Part shown: piece by piece, positions 1 through 13,154 of the stretch
How positions within the stretch are numbered: the stretch's first letter is position 1
Layout of the letters: the number at the start of each line of letters is the position of its first letter
Source of the DNA: Flectonema sp. DT1601
Taxonomy: Eukaryota; Euglenozoa; Diplonemea; Diplonemida; Diplonemidae
NCBI GenBank assembly: GCA_964019425.1
Contig: OZ025800.1
Location: 1,065,501 to 1,129,500, forward strand
DNA length: 64,000 nucleotides
Direction: 5' to 3'
The notes under the pieces: generated by a model
Told to the model about the DNA's origin: nothing
Database searches by the model: none
The model's input: only the letters and a program-made list of their open reading frames with translations
Translations under genes and position numbers: made by a program

Positions 1-924
1 TACATTCTTTGTCCCCTTTTCCCACTATGCTCTCCACCAATTTATTGTATCGCTGACCACATTTCCTCCGCTCGCTGTCCGCTAGTGGTGTCGTCCGTAG
101 GTTGAAAAGTTTGTAATTGGTTTTACTGGTTCAAACATTTTCGTTATCACTTAATCGTTCAACTGGTTTATTAAACCAGCATGGTGCTTCATCACAGCGG
201 AGGCGAGTAGAGCCTGTAGAAAAAAAAACAAAAAAAAACAAAAATAAATAAAAGCGTCTCCCCCGTGCGGTTTATACTTCTGAGTTACTTTACGGATACG
301 GATTTAAATCTACCCCTCCTCGGCTCCCTCCGAAGAAAAGGAAAAAAAAAACTGATTTATATCGTTGTGTGAAAGGGAACTCATTTGCAGCTTAGGTTTA
401 TTAAGGCTATCGAACTCGGTGAGAACAGGAAACTCACTCGGGGCATCGGAATAAAAGCTTGCTCATCACACGATCTTCAGCACCGATTTCTTCACCGATA
501 TCTTTTTTTCATCCCATCTCATAATTATCTTTTTAATACCCAACAGCAGTGTTGATCAGCGCAATGTAATCTGCTCCAGAGCCTGACTAAATTATGGTTC
601 CCACGTAATCACCTTGTGAAACCTTTACTCAACACTCCCCATGACTATTATATTCTTTAGAAGAACACTCATATCCGGTAAAATCAGCATTCAATGCTTC
701 ACGTTATAAAATACGTGAGGCAATTTACTGACTTGCTTCACGAGACAAATTGTCCACAGCTGCATTGAAGAAACCATACTTTCTAGTTAGCCTCTAACTA
801 ACTTCTTTTTTGTGCTGCTGGGGGCTTTTAAAAAAAAAAAAAAAACCATGTTGAATGGCCTTATCTTTCGTTGAACTCAGTCAGAATCCTTTCACACGAG
901 GGAGTAAATCATGACCGTAAGAAG

Positions 925-983
925 TAAACGGCTTTCAATCTGAATGGGTTTCTTCTCCGACTACGTCGGTAGAAAAAAAAAAA
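925..983 (+). repeat. Short hairpin element with poly(A) end, copy 1
   Basis: About 42 bases at 929-970 match the reverse complement of 46681-46721 at roughly 90 percent by eye. Both copies keep a short stem (CCGAC paired with GTCGG) and both end next to a homopolymer, poly(A) here and poly(T) in the opposite-strand copy. An A-tailed element in both orientations suggests a retroposed short element or small structured RNA. With two copies the assignment stays open. Confidence 0.5.
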
Positions 984-1712
984 CGTAATTCTCAACCCTT
1001 TCTCCGATCTATTTTTTGTCCCCACACACACAGATCATCATATCAATACAAAAGACTTTCGAGCCTTCGTGCAAAACTGCGGAATAGTATATATTGATAT
1101 CTTGCTATGCCGAGTATATAGCTTACCTTCTGCGGTTTGCTTCCGATTGGCTAGTGTCGGGGGGAAAGAAGGAAAAAAAAAAAAAAAAAAAAAAACGTTT
1201 TTAATAATGCGGTCATTGCCACACGCTCTCTCTTCCCATTTAAAAAAAAAAAATCGCAAGAATTTCTAGCCTGTCATATATACTTTGTGACTGGGCATAG
1301 TGATAGGAGAAGTGAAAGTATCCCATGCTGCAATTCTGGATTTAAATAACCAGTAAAGGAGTGAATTATTTTTTTTGTTGTGTAATTTATTGGTGCATCG
1401 ATTCGTTACATTTGGTGACTGCTTCTGACTAGTCGCTAAGAGTTGCACCTCCTCCATCCTTTTTCCCCAACTTACATATTTTTTGTATTTATTACAAGTT
1501 CATTTTATTATTATTATTCATTTTTTTTCTCTCAGTTTTCTCTCTACTTGGATTGTATCCTGGCTCGTTGGTTAGTTTTTTTTTGTATGACTGAGCTATG
1601 AGATCACCGGTAGTGTAATTGTGTTGGTGAAAAGCTATAAATAGTTGGTTTCACCAATCAGGAGGCGTTTTTTTTTCTTTTGTCGTTGAACTCCTTTCCC
1701 CTTTTAACTAAT

Positions 1713-1797
1713 TGTTAAATTATCGTTATGTTGTTTATGATACAATAAATTTGTATTTTTTTTTACGTACAAAATCAAACAGTTAGCCCCCCTTAAA
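1713..1797 (+). repeat. Dispersed repeat family DR1, copy 1
   Basis: Carries the core TTAAATTATCGTTATG, then TTTATGAT and, after a T run, an ACAGTTAGCCCCCC stretch. The same order of words occurs at 7351-7415, without the T-run insertion. Non-coding and degenerate. Other copies lie near 5358, 6985, 7351 and 12308. Confidence 0.55.
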
Positions 1798-2688
1798 CAT
1801 AACAACTGAAAGCTAATTTCACTTGTAAACACACGTCACTTTGTATAGTACAAATAAATCCAACGGTCAGGCATCTTGAACCAATCTACAACCTCACCCC
1901 GCTTCATGATGCTTCCTGGGCTGTTGGATTCCCTTTTGTGTGCTGCTTCTGTTCGTTGAAAAGAAATCATGATACTGTGTAGACGGATGTAAAATGTCTA
2001 CAAAAATATATGTAGAGCCCTGTAATGCTGAGAAGCACGAGAGCCAAATGCGACGTCGTCGTGAAATTTTATTCAGAATTTCTTTTTCTTTTTTTCTAGT
2101 TTAACACCCATAACACTGAAAAAAAATAAAAAAGAATCACTTACCTTGAAGATCAAGAAAAAGTAATAATTTTACGTAAGCTTCTCTGCGAGAGACTTAC
2201 TGTTATCCTGCACTTTATGCAGTATCATTTTTTACCTTCATTTTTTACATTTATCATGTTTAGAGTTCATTATACATTGGGAGCATCAGTTTTAAAAAAA
2301 AAAAAAAAAAATGCATTCATTTTTAGTTTAAATTTTAATTACCCTTTTTTATTTTATTTTCTTTTTCTTTTTTTGGTTGCGTCGGTTTAATGAATTTTTT
2401 TTATTTGAAGGATCTCTGAAATAAAAAATTGTACACTACGAGGTTCATCGTTGTGTCCCTTTACTTTATTTCAAACTTATTATTAGGAAAAAAAAAAAAA
2501 AGAATGAAAGAACCCACCGCTTTATTCGGATTACATTTTTTTTTTTTTTTTTGAAAAAAAGAAAAAAACTCAAAAAAAAAAAAAAAAAAACTTTTCGTGT
2601 TTTAAACAATAAAATCGCTGTAAATTAAGCTAGGCTAAATATCACAGTTTTTAAAACTTTTTTACAAAACGCCTTTACAGTTTTCCCT

Positions 2689-2736
2689 CCCTGGGTAGGT
2701 GTTGACATGAGGAAAGCCTCTGTGTTGGAGCCAGGG
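2689..2736. other. GC-rich nested inverted repeat
   Basis: CCCTGG at 2689-2694 pairs with CCAGGG at 2731-2736, and inside it GAGG (2709-2712) pairs with CCTC (2717-2720) around an AAAG loop. It is a local GC-rich island in very AT-rich DNA. It could be a small RNA fold or chance. Confidence 0.3.
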
Positions 2737-3846
2737 GGATTTCCAATTTTTTTTATTTTATTTTATTATTTTTATTTAAGAAATCTTTTAGAATATTATT
2801 TTCTCCTGTGTGTTTCAGTGGTCAGGTGATACCGAAACTTTGTTGCTTCGCAGGCTTCCTTATCTAAAGAGGTTTTCTCTCAGCTCTCTCTTCTTATTTG
2901 TATCTGCGTTTTGTGAATGGGTTGGATTTTGATTCCTTCATTTAACTCGGAGAATTCTCACTTTAAAATCCCCCTTTTTTTTTATTTTTATTTTTTTATA
3001 AAAGACTCAAAAACAAAATTATTTATAATCTGTTACTATACTTCTCCTGCCGGTTCTGTTTGAACATCAACTCACGATGCACTATGTTTCTTTGAATTTC
3101 TTTTTAAAGCAAACAAACAAAATAAAACAAGGGTTAAGGTTTCTTTAGAAAAAACAAACAAAACAAACAAACAAACAAAATCCAAACATGTGTTGGACTT
3201 CCAGCACGTTAGCTAAGCTACTGGTACAGAAAAAAAAAAAAAAAAATTAACAAAAAAACAGCAACAATTCAAATATTCTTTTTTTTTTCTTTTCTTTTTT
3301 TTTCTTCTCAAAAAGAAACAGTAGTGCTTTTTATTTTTTGTTTAATTTTAATTTTTTTTGATTATTATTACTTTTCTTTTCTTTTCTTTTCACCACTTTG
3401 CTTATTTAGTTTACTAGTTACGATATTGTTATTGGTGTCTTTTTATTTTTTGTTTTTTTCCCGACTCGGACATATTTATCTTCACATTCGCTTCTTGCCA
3501 CTCAACATTCCCGATCCGTAACCAGATATGTCATTCTACCTCAGTGCGGTTTATTTAGTTGCGTGATTTTTTCCCAAGGAAACATTGGGGGAAAAAAAAA
3601 TATTGAAAAAAAAAAAAAAAAAGAAAAAAAAGACTAATTGTAGACTCGCAGGTCTACTCGTCTCTGTCATCAAAATCAACAAAGCAACATGACCAAAGTA
3701 AAATAAGTAATTTGAGTACTCCGCATTAACTATTTAATAGCATAGACTCTGATGTCTGTGCGGGGGAAAAAAAAAAAAAAAAGAAGAGAAATTCTCAAGG
3801 AATCACTCGTTAGGCTTAACTGTTGTTCAGAGTCCGCTTGTAATTC

Positions 3847-3877
<31 letters not shown>

Positions 3878-5103
3878 GTAAAGACCCCTTCCTCTTAACT
3901 TGCAATTATAAAAAAAGAAGAAAAGGACTGATTGAGTCGCAGCTATTCTGCAACCATATCAATCTTTTTCTGTCTTTTTGATCCCTTAACCAATCAGTAT
4001 GACAATCGTAACTATACACATCGAGGACGTGACTTTTTTAAAATAAAATATTACCAAGTACAAAACCTCGCAGATAGTTGTCACTTATTGGTTAAGGGGT
4101 GCTTTCTGTATGGGTATTTAAAAAAAAAAAAAAAAACCCAAACCACAAATCTGACTCGGGCGAACAAATCGCTGGTGACATTATCACCCTTGGAAATCGA
4201 TTTCTAAAAGATAAAAGGGAAAAAGAAACAAGAATTAAAAAAAAAAAAAAAAAAAAGAGCCCTATTCCCAAAAAGTGGTTTTTTTTTTTTTTTATTATAA
4301 ACTACGTTTAACCAATAAACACTAAATTTAAAAAAAAAAAATAGAAATAAAATGCAGTTTGTTAACATGTAGACTCCAATGTCTATTTTCAAGAAAAAAG
4401 AAACACTACGTGCCTTGTGGATGGTGCAAAAAGGACCATTTTCTTGTCTTGATTGAATCTCCCTTGGGAGACAAATATAATAATAAGTTTTGCATCTTTG
4501 CAGTGCTAGTTTCTAGTACCCTACTCACGAATGTTTTCTGCAACTTCGTGGACCTAACGAATTTTTCATATTTTCCTTTTCTTCTTCATCCCCAATCCCG
4601 AAATCCCCTGCTATTTTTTTTTTTTTTTTGGTAGAATATTGCAGTGAATTCTGTTGGTCATAAAATTATTCAAGGTGTCGGGATTTTTTTTTTTTTTTTT
4701 TTTTTTTTAAAACTACCCTTCTGTGACAGGTAGCTATTTTGTGCATCAACTTGCGTTTGTAACATTGAAGCTTACTTCTGCTTAAGTGTAATGTATTGAT
4801 TTCTTTTTACGTGATTGATATTTTTGTTATGCTAGACAGTAGAATCTAATTTACTTTTTATTTTTCTTCCCTTTTTCTTTTCTATCTATTCATATCAGGT
4901 TGAAAACCGATCAAAAAAAAAAAAAAAAAATGAAGAAAAAAAATCATTTCTATTTTTCTTCTCGCTTTTTTCCCCCCTTTTTTCTTTCTTCATCTCTCTC
5001 ACCCCCTTTTCCCAATTTTTGAAGAAGATTTGTTGTACCCGTTTTCAAGTGACCATCAGATAACAAAGCCAAGTCATAATTAAGCCAAAAATATTAATAA
5101 TAC

Positions 5104-5138
<35 letters not shown>

Positions 5139-5357
5139 ATCAAATATAAGTTTGTGCAGGAAATAGTATTGCTGTATGGAGATCGACTGTGATCCCACTA
5201 CGACTTATAAATTTCGTTGTTTTTTTGGTCTTTGCTAGAATCTGGTGGGTGTCAGGTTACAACAACAGTCTCTCTCACGACACATCTGATATTTCTTACG
5301 TTTGTTAATTATTTCTTTACTCTCTATATGCCGATTCAGTCTCAATGCTTGACTGAC

Positions 5358-5510
5358 TTACATCATACTGATGATGGGAATAAGAACCGACTAATTACTT
5401 CTGAATAGTAAGTTAAACATCATTATAATCGACTGTATCTTTTTGACAGATTAGTTAAAAAAAAAATTATCGTTCTATGTGATGATACAAAAATATGGTT
5501 GTACTTTATT
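5358..5510 (+). repeat. Dispersed repeat family DR1, copy 2
   Basis: Shares with 6985-7120 the ordered words TACATCATACTGAT (TACATCGTACTGAT there), GACTGTATCTTT, an ATTATCGTT-like core and ATGATACAAAAATATGGTTGT (ATGATCCAAAATACGGTTGT there), at similar spacing. Non-coding. Confidence 0.5.
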
Positions 5511-6080
5511 TATGAGATCGAAGCAGTCAGCCTCTCTGTCTCCTTTTTTTTTTCACCCTTTTTTTTTTCTCTCGTTCTCAGCAAATATTTCTTATCACAA
5601 ATTAATTCTTCTTTTTCCCCATTTTTCAAATTACCCCTTCGGGAGATAAGTGACCGAAACGTTAGAGCTGGATAGTGTTCTTGCTTAAGGAGACAACAAT
5701 TGTCTCTTTTGTGATTTCGTATTTTGTCTAATTCTGGTTGGACTCTGAACCGCTTGCGAAGGGGAAAAAAAAATAACATTATGATACGGTACTTTTTAGA
5801 AACAGATGAAAAAAAAAGTGTCTTGAGAGTTTGACCCAGCGTTTTTAACCTACCGCGACAGGAAGCAGCTTGCATCCGGTTTACACTTTTAAAAACTTGC
5901 TGTGTTCTTCTCAGTAACAAATATACTGGTAGAAAAGTTTCGCCTGCAATGATTTTCGGTAAATGTTTGTCTATATGAATTCTGGCAAGATTTGAATTTG
6001 AATTTCATTTTTTTTTCTCCAGACGAAGCTTTTTTACTTTTACAGTATTGCCTTTTTTTTTTCCCCCCTTTGTTGTTCCT

Positions 6081-6112
6081 TTGAGCTTGAAAATACAGTA
6101 TCAAATTACCCC
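6081..6112 (+). repeat. Short dispersed motif CAGTATCAAATTACCCC
   Basis: A CTTGAAAATACAGTATC stretch followed by AAATTACCCCC recurs in weaker form at 48030-48046 and inside the last intron of the giant gene (about 63165-63195). A partial match is at 5627-5640. The copies are short and AT-rich, so common descent is plausible but unproven. Confidence 0.35.
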
Positions 6113-6984
6113 CTTTTTTTTTTTCCATATAAATAAATATTCTCTTTTCTTGTTTGTGGGAATTTAACCAAAAAATAAAAAAAGGAATTTGTGGTCTTTT
6201 TACTACCGACATGCAATCTGTAGGCATTGTTTTTATCTGAGTAAAACAAAAAAAATAAAAAAAAATATTAAATGTCTTTCTGAACTAAACAAGTATTGCT
6301 GTTACTATAAAGCCGATTATTTATTTTTATTTTCCTCTTCTCTTGTTTTGTTCTTCATGCATTTTATCTAGAAAAAGGGTTTTATGTTCATTACTATTTT
6401 CTTTTAATTCTGTTATATCAAGTATGGCTGCTGACTGAAATGTGGCCGAACGAAGACAGCATTTTGGAGACAACTACGTCTCTCTCTGTTACTAAAAACT
6501 TGCGTTACTCGCTTTCTGAATTTGGCTAACTTGTTGGGCGACAGGTATTCGACTTTCTTCTGTTTCCAAAAAAAAAGATAAAAAAAAAATGGTGGCTTAA
6601 ATTTTTAGTCTCACGTATCAAAGTCACTCAAGGTAGTTCTGGAAATTGGTTTCCCTACTTTTATACATTTAAGTCACGAGTTTGAGATCGAATTTCTGCC
6701 ACTTATAATAAGTAAGACTCTTTTAATATTATGTGTCGTGAATATAGGAGAGAGCTATTTTAACCTAGAAAGCCTCACAGGAAACAATTGCAAAAAGAAA
6801 GAAAGTACTCTTCTACCCCCCTTTTCGTGTATGCAGCTAAGTTACAAATGTTGATTATAATGTAAAGTCTTCTACGTCATCTGCAGAGTACCTTCAGTCA
6901 ACTGTGTCATAACTGACCCTGATGCAATGCAGATATTTCTTCTTAAATGTACTCAAACATTCAAACCCCCCTTTCGACTTTCTT

Positions 6985-7350
6985 GTACATCGTACTGATT
7001 ATGGGATATTAAAGGTACTGAGTTAATTAAGTAAATAATCTACATGGTGACTGTATCTTTAACTGATGGTAAATCATCATTTTATGTTATGATCCAAAAT
7101 ACGGTTGTGTTTTGAGGAGTATGTGTGGTACGTACCAGAATCGACAATAACGATTTCTGGATACTTATAGTGACGCTTAACGTTATTTTATATGTACGGG
7201 TGTTATACATTATCTTTGCATTTTTAGCTGCTATGCTTTTAAGTGTTTCTTTGATACTCCTTGGTTTACCTTATTACTTTTCTTGAGTGTTTTAAAGTTT
7301 ATTACTGGTTTCTACATTCATCCCCCTCTTTTTTCTTTTTTTGATAACTG
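6985..7350 (+). repeat. Dispersed repeat family DR1, copy 3 (left of a tandem pair)
   Basis: Lies directly before copy 4 and shares with it, in order: a TATGATCCAAAAT-type core, GTGGTACGT, ACGATTTCTGGATACTTATA, ATTATTTTATATGTACG, TTTTTAGCTGCT and TTTATTACTG. The two copies form a diverged direct duplication with a period of about 300 bases. No coding capacity. Confidence 0.6.
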
Positions 7351-7690
7351 ATGTTAAATTATCGTTATGTAAATGTTGTTTATGATCCAGAATCGAACAG
7401 TTAACCCCCCTTTTCGGGCATGGGGCGCTCAACTTGTGGTACGTGGCCCTCGTACTACCTGATTTGACAACGATTTCTAGATACTTATACTAATATTATT
7501 TTATATGTACGCGTGTAATCCGATTATCAGGCTTTTTTAGCTACTGTTCTGGAATGAAGCTTATTCTTCTGTCGATACTTTTTTTTTCCATCCCCAGTTT
7601 TTTTTTAACTTTATTACCTATTTTAGTATTATAAAGTTTTATTACTGTTTTCCTACATTGTTAATCTCTATCCCCTTTTTTCGAGTTTTG
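7351..7690 (+). repeat. Dispersed repeat family DR1, copy 4 (right of a tandem pair)
   Basis: The most complete copy. It starts with GTTAAATTATCGTTATG, has GAACAGTTAACCCCCC near 7395, GTGGTACGTGGCCC near 7435, then ACGATTTCTAGATACTTATA and ATTATTTTATATGTACG. The GTACGTGGCCC part recurs at about 47888-47905 in the gap before the giant gene. Confidence 0.6.
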
Positions 7691-9911
7691 CTTGTTTGTT
7701 TATTTGTTTTCTCTATTTTGGCTCAGTTTGACCCTCAGGTGGGTTGTGAGCACGTCTTCAGTAGATTTTCCACTCTCAAGATCTCTTATGATGTTATCTG
7801 TTTACTTCCGTACATTTAGCAGACGTAAAAGAGTTATTGGCACACCAGTTTGTTTATGTACAAAAAAAAACAGTAACTGTGCTAATTATGTTGCCTTTTT
7901 TTACGTTCTGTTTTTGTGTACCAGATGAGAGTATAGACGCACATTTCGGGGTTACTCAGATGTTAGAACTTCCACTTTCACGAAATTATAAGTGCATTTG
8001 CTTCTCTTAACAAAAAAAAAGAAGAAAAAAAAAAGAATCGTACCCTTTCCTCATTTTCTTTATCAAAAAATAATTTCAAAAAAAAAAAAAAAAAAAAAGT
8101 TTACCCACACAACATATAGAAAGTGGTAAAATCAATTTTTTGTCGTTTCGCAATAATCCATCCGTGTCTTTGTGAGAATCTTGCAAACAGTTTGGATTGT
8201 TGAGTTTAATACATGAGTGCGTTGCTCACCCTTTTTCACTAAGACTTTAATCCTTTCTTGCGTCGTGCGGTCCCTTCCTTGGTGATAATTGGCGTTGTGC
8301 GTCTTGGTAGGATTTAGTATTAGTGCTTTTTTGGTGATATTTCTTTTTCATTCTTCCTCTAGAATAGGGAATAGAAGAGAGGAAAAAAAAAAAAAAAAAA
8401 AAAAAAAATTCCTCCCTTAGTTGGTTTCGTTCAACTGTTTTAACTTATTGCGTTAATATAACAAGTTACGCATAGTAATTAAGCTTACGGAACCTTCTTG
8501 CTTATAAGAAGTCGGCAATATTCACATTGGATTAACCCTTGTGTGACTTCTTGGTTTGCTTCAAATACGTCAAAAACGGGCGCTTTCCTTTTGGCTTATG
8601 CTCGCAAAAAAGAAAAAAACAACAACAATAACAAACAACAAAGGTAGTCCTCTACAATTTGAAAACATAGAGAAGTTTTTCTGCTATGGCGCTATAGCGA
8701 CGTAAGAATGAACAAAGGATCCATTCATCCTCTTTTTGCGACAGATGCTTTTTTATTTTTCTTTTTTGTGTTGGCAAATCAAATACTGTTTTTCTCCCCC
8801 TCCCTCTCTCTTTTTTCTTTCTTTTTCATTTCTTTCTTTCTTATCTGTTTTATGATATTGACAAGTCGTCAAGTCTGCAAGCAGCTTTTTTTTCTAAGAA
8901 GCGCTAGGATTGTAATAATAACATTGCGGTTTAGTACTGTCTATTTAGAACACACTACTACTACTTTATTTTGATTGGGGGTTATGTAGCCTTTGGATAC
9001 TAATGTTTTTTGGTCTGGAAAAAAAAAAAAAAAAAAAATGTAGCTACGGAGAATTGTCTCCTGGCTGTGTCGAGATTTTAAAAAAAAAAAAAAAAAAACA
9101 ACAACAAAAAACAACACGGAAGCAAAACCTTGGTGGAGAATGTTCTCCTTTCATGAATTTCTTGCATTGCATTTCATCTTTTATCTTATTTTTTTTTCCA
9201 AAATCCCCTGTTTTTGCGGTAGCTAAGCAATGAAATAAAAACAAAAAAAAAAAAAGAAAAAAAACAAAAAAAAAAAAAGGAACAAATAATACTTGTCTTC
9301 GAAGCTCGTTTATTTTCTCTTGTTTTTCATTCATACGAAATTCTCTGTTTATATCGTTTTGCTTACTTACAGCATTCCCTTTCCCCACACCTTAACTTGT
9401 TCAAATATCCAAAACAGGCTCACTAACTGTATGTCATTATTTAGTAGTATTCACGTCTACTCTTGATATTATTTTTAAAAAAAAAAAAAAATATTATGAA
9501 CAATTATCTAACATCTTATCTTCACAACATTCCTTCTCTTCCTTTCTGTTGGCGAAAATTTTAGGTTTTCAGCTGGTGTGTGAATCAGAGATTTTCCGTT
9601 TTGCGACTTTGCAACGGTTATCCGAATGTTGTCTTTTGTTTTCTTTCTATTTTTCCCCCTTTTTTTTCTCTTTTTTTTTAGTTTTTACTTTGAAATTTAA
9701 AAAAAAAAAAGAAAAATATGTCAGTACATTGCTTTTTTACATTGCTCCAGTATCCCCCTGCTCATGATATAAGTGAGGGCTTCCTCGCTCGTTTGTTTTA
9801 TCTCTCGTTGGAGCTTATTTTCAAGGCGATAAAACTAAAATCAACATTGGAGGTTCTTTTTAACGGCTGACTGAGCCTGAGTTTGTTTATTTAAAAAAAA
9901 AAAAAAGTCAA

Positions 9912-9933
9912 CACGCACGTAAACCTGTGCGTG
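9912..9933. other. Hairpin, 7-bp perfect stem
   Basis: CACGCAC at 9912-9918 pairs with GTGCGTG at 9927-9933 around an 8-base loop, just after an A run. Small structured RNA, protein site or chance. Confidence 0.3.
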
Positions 9934-12307
9934 CACAGACAAAACTATTTAGTGTGGTTATCAGTTTGGAATCATGGTTTTTAGTCAGCTGTTTCTTATT
10001 TCTCTTTAATCTCATTTTTTTCTCTTTTTTTTTTTTGTATCCACTCCTCATCCATGCTTGAATGGTAATACTTTGTACCCTGAAAAGCTAATATTTTGGT
10101 ATGAGTAATAGTTGTCTTTTTTTTCCCCCTTTCGAAACCTAGTTGGTGTTGTAGGCGATGTCATCCCCTTCGTGAAAAGTTTGTGTTCACGTTCTCCAGT
10201 TGTTGTCAACTTCTGGTTAACGTTAACACATCTGATCTACAGCCGTGAGTCCCCTCGGGATATCGCCTTCACTCCTGCCGTCGTTATCGCTCATTATTTT
10301 TTTTCTCTTGCCATCTTTTATTGGCCTGAAAGGGGTCGTCCCTTGGATCTCGCTTTTTGTTTGTGTTGTGGCGGAAGACTCTGCCAGTCGCGTTTATTTT
10401 TTTTATTTCTCTATTTGTCCTCCTTTAAAATTGCCCTCTTTTTTATTATTGTCCCTTATCGTTCTTTTTTTTTGGGGCGTATTTTTTGTATTCTTTTTTT
10501 TTCCCCCTCCCTCCCTCCCTCCCGCCCCTTATTTTCTCGTTTTTTTGCTTATGTTTTTTTTCGTTTAAATTTAATTACAATAGTTATCGTTTTATCATTA
10601 ATGTTTTATTATTTTTTCCCCGCCCCTCTTCTCTCCCTTTTCAAGATTTTTATTATTCCACTTAGCAGGCAACGCCTTCTTACAAAACCAAAATTAAAAT
10701 AAAATTTATTTTTCGGAATAAAATAATAAAAAAAAAAAATAACCAGCAGAATGGTAGAAAGAAAAAAAAAGCAAATACCGTTCTACCCCCGCCGTTAGGT
10801 TGTGGTGAGTGAAAGCAGAGTTTGAGAATTTGCGTTTCTTTCTAACTGAATTTAGAAAGAACGGAAAAAAATAAAAATAAAAAGAAAAAGAAAATCCAAT
10901 CAGGCAGAAGAAGTAGCAAACGCCAGAATAGCGGAAAATTAGCGGAAAAAAAAAAAAGAACTCAGCTCTCGTTATTACATGCTCCGAATTCATCACAAAC
11001 CAGAATAGAAAAGAAGCTCCACGAAAGCGTCTCCAGAGGCGTTTATGTATAAAGAAAAAAAAAAAAAGAAAGAAGAAAACGATCACCAATGTCCGCACGG
11101 CACGGTCACTTTAGTGTCCTGGCACGGACCTTTAATCTAATTACTTGTCATACACGCCTTTGTTGGTTTTAAAAACCATTTTTATGCATATTTTCCAGTT
11201 ACTTGCGGTTGGCTGTGCAGTGTCGAGAAGAAACTTAAGTCTTCTGGAGGAACAGCAAAATAGAAAGAAAGGAAGAAGAAATGAACAAGCGGTCTCTGAT
11301 GTCGTAGCATACGTGCGGCCTTACGACAATAGTAAACATACTAATCAACCGCTGGTCGCCTTTGGTACTATGTTCACCAGGAAAAATAAAAAAAAAACAA
11401 TTTTCTCTCTCTTGTCTTTTTTTTTTTTTTATATATTTATTTTATTCTCTTTGTTATTGTTATTATTATTATTATTGTTATTTTTTTTATTTATTTTTTT
11501 TTTTATACCATTTGTCACGAAGAGACTTTCAATCTTTTCATATTTCACGCCCTTTTTTTTCTCTTTTTTCTTTTTAATATAATAGTAAATAAACTATCAG
11601 GAGTCAAGAATCGGACACATGTTCTTTCAGATTTGGACGCTACTGGGCTAGGAATACGTTGCAAACCATGTGCGAAGTTTTTAATTTTTTTAGCAGTAAC
11701 GTATGCAAGAATCCTGCTCTGTAGTTAGTTCCCTTTTGAAAGTAAGTTGTAGTTGTAGCAGCCATCTCCTTTTACTACCCAAAACTCAAAGACACTTGCG
11801 CCGCAATCACCCTGTTCAATTAGACCCCCTTCTCTCTAAATTATGTACACGCCGAAGCCTTTTTTTTGAGGCTTTATTTTAATTTTATAATTTTTTTTTT
11901 TAAACACGTACCTTATGTTTCTCGGTATTAACGAACTGAATGAAAAGGAAAAAAAAAAAAAAAAAAACTAAACACAATGCAAAAACATAGTATATTCCCT
12001 GCACGTTAAGGTAATTTTTTTTCTTCTTTTTTTCCACTCTCTATTGTGTCTCTTCTTTTTTTAAATACTTTTTTTTTATATATTTTTTTTGGAAGGTTTT
12101 TACGACAAGCATTTGCAGCTAGAGCGAGCTTTGTCACGCCCGTGGTGCGTTTTCTCACGTCCATCCTTCCAAATGTAGTTAAAAGTCCCTTTTTTTAGTA
12201 AAGGCGATTTTTCTTCTTACCCTGGATTTTCTTTTTTTTGATTATTTTAATTGTCACACAAAAAACACAAAAAAAAAAAAAAAAAAAAAAAAAAAACCCT
12301 GCTCACT

Positions 12308-12390
12308 TTAAATCGATGTTAAATTATCGTTGTGTTGTGTGGTACAATATAGTATTTTTTGCATTGCATTTAGACAACTCTTCCCTTAAA
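12308..12390 (+). repeat. Dispersed repeat family DR1, copy 5
   Basis: Begins GATGTTAAATTATCGTTGTG and continues GGTACAATATAGTATTTTTT, matching the core and the following GATACAATAAATTTGTATTT of copy 1. The rest has drifted. Confidence 0.5.
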
Positions 12391-13154
12391 CTTTTCTTCA
12401 ACAACTAATGTTTCTTCAACTATCAACGATAAAAAGAAGTGAAGAAGAAAAAAAAAACCCCCTTACAGAAACGCAACAAAGTCCCGGTGTTGAGAAGGCC
12501 AACCTTCACTGAGGGTTGTCCTGATTTTGAAACAAGAAAAAATAAAACTGTCAAAAAAAAAAAAAAAAAAAAAAAACAGATTTTTTTTGCTCTCATCCTG
12601 TTATAATATTATCTCTTGATTTTGTTACATGACTTTAACCTGGAGGGCCGTTCTCTTGGCCTCCTTTCACACTCCCTTTGTTACTAACAATAAAAGTTAC
12701 CTCTGCACCCCCAACAGTTTCCTTTTTTAATTCAGGAAATTAACTCCTTTTCCTTACTTTTTGATTGGATACTTTTTTTTAAACGATAGTTTTTTTTTTC
12801 TTTTTTTTTTCTTCTTTTCTCTTCTATTTCAATATATCATGAAAGACAAAAAAAAAAAAAAAAAAAAAAAACAGATTTTAATATCATCCTGTCGTCTTCA
12901 CGTTTTCTCCCCCTGTACTCTATAGCCTGTTCTTGGGATTAGCCCGCTACACTGGTAGACACTCCCTGTGTAGCATACGTAGGTGTTCTTTTGCTATGTG
13001 AGGCATTTTTTCGCTCTAAACGACGTTTCATTGCCCTTTCCGAAGAAACTTGATCAACTACCGTTTTTATTACTCTCTTGCAGCTTTTCCTCCTTTTTTT
13101 TGTTTTCTTTTTTTTAAAAAAAAAAAAACATATATAACAAGTTCTGGCTGCGAT

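Noticed and set aside
2130-2160. CACTTACCT word resembling the 5' end of U1 snRNA
   Set aside because: No stem-loop I or Sm site follows at the expected spacing.
5510-6227. Two overlapping minus-strand open frames (136 and 112 codons)
   Set aside because: Lys/Arg-rich translations of T runs on the opposite strand, no domain, and opposite in direction to every accepted gene.
10112-10702. Open frame of 196 codons
   Set aside because: Composition is dominated by Phe/Leu/Pro/Ser from T and C runs, two overlapping frames look equally open, and there is no domain or start context.
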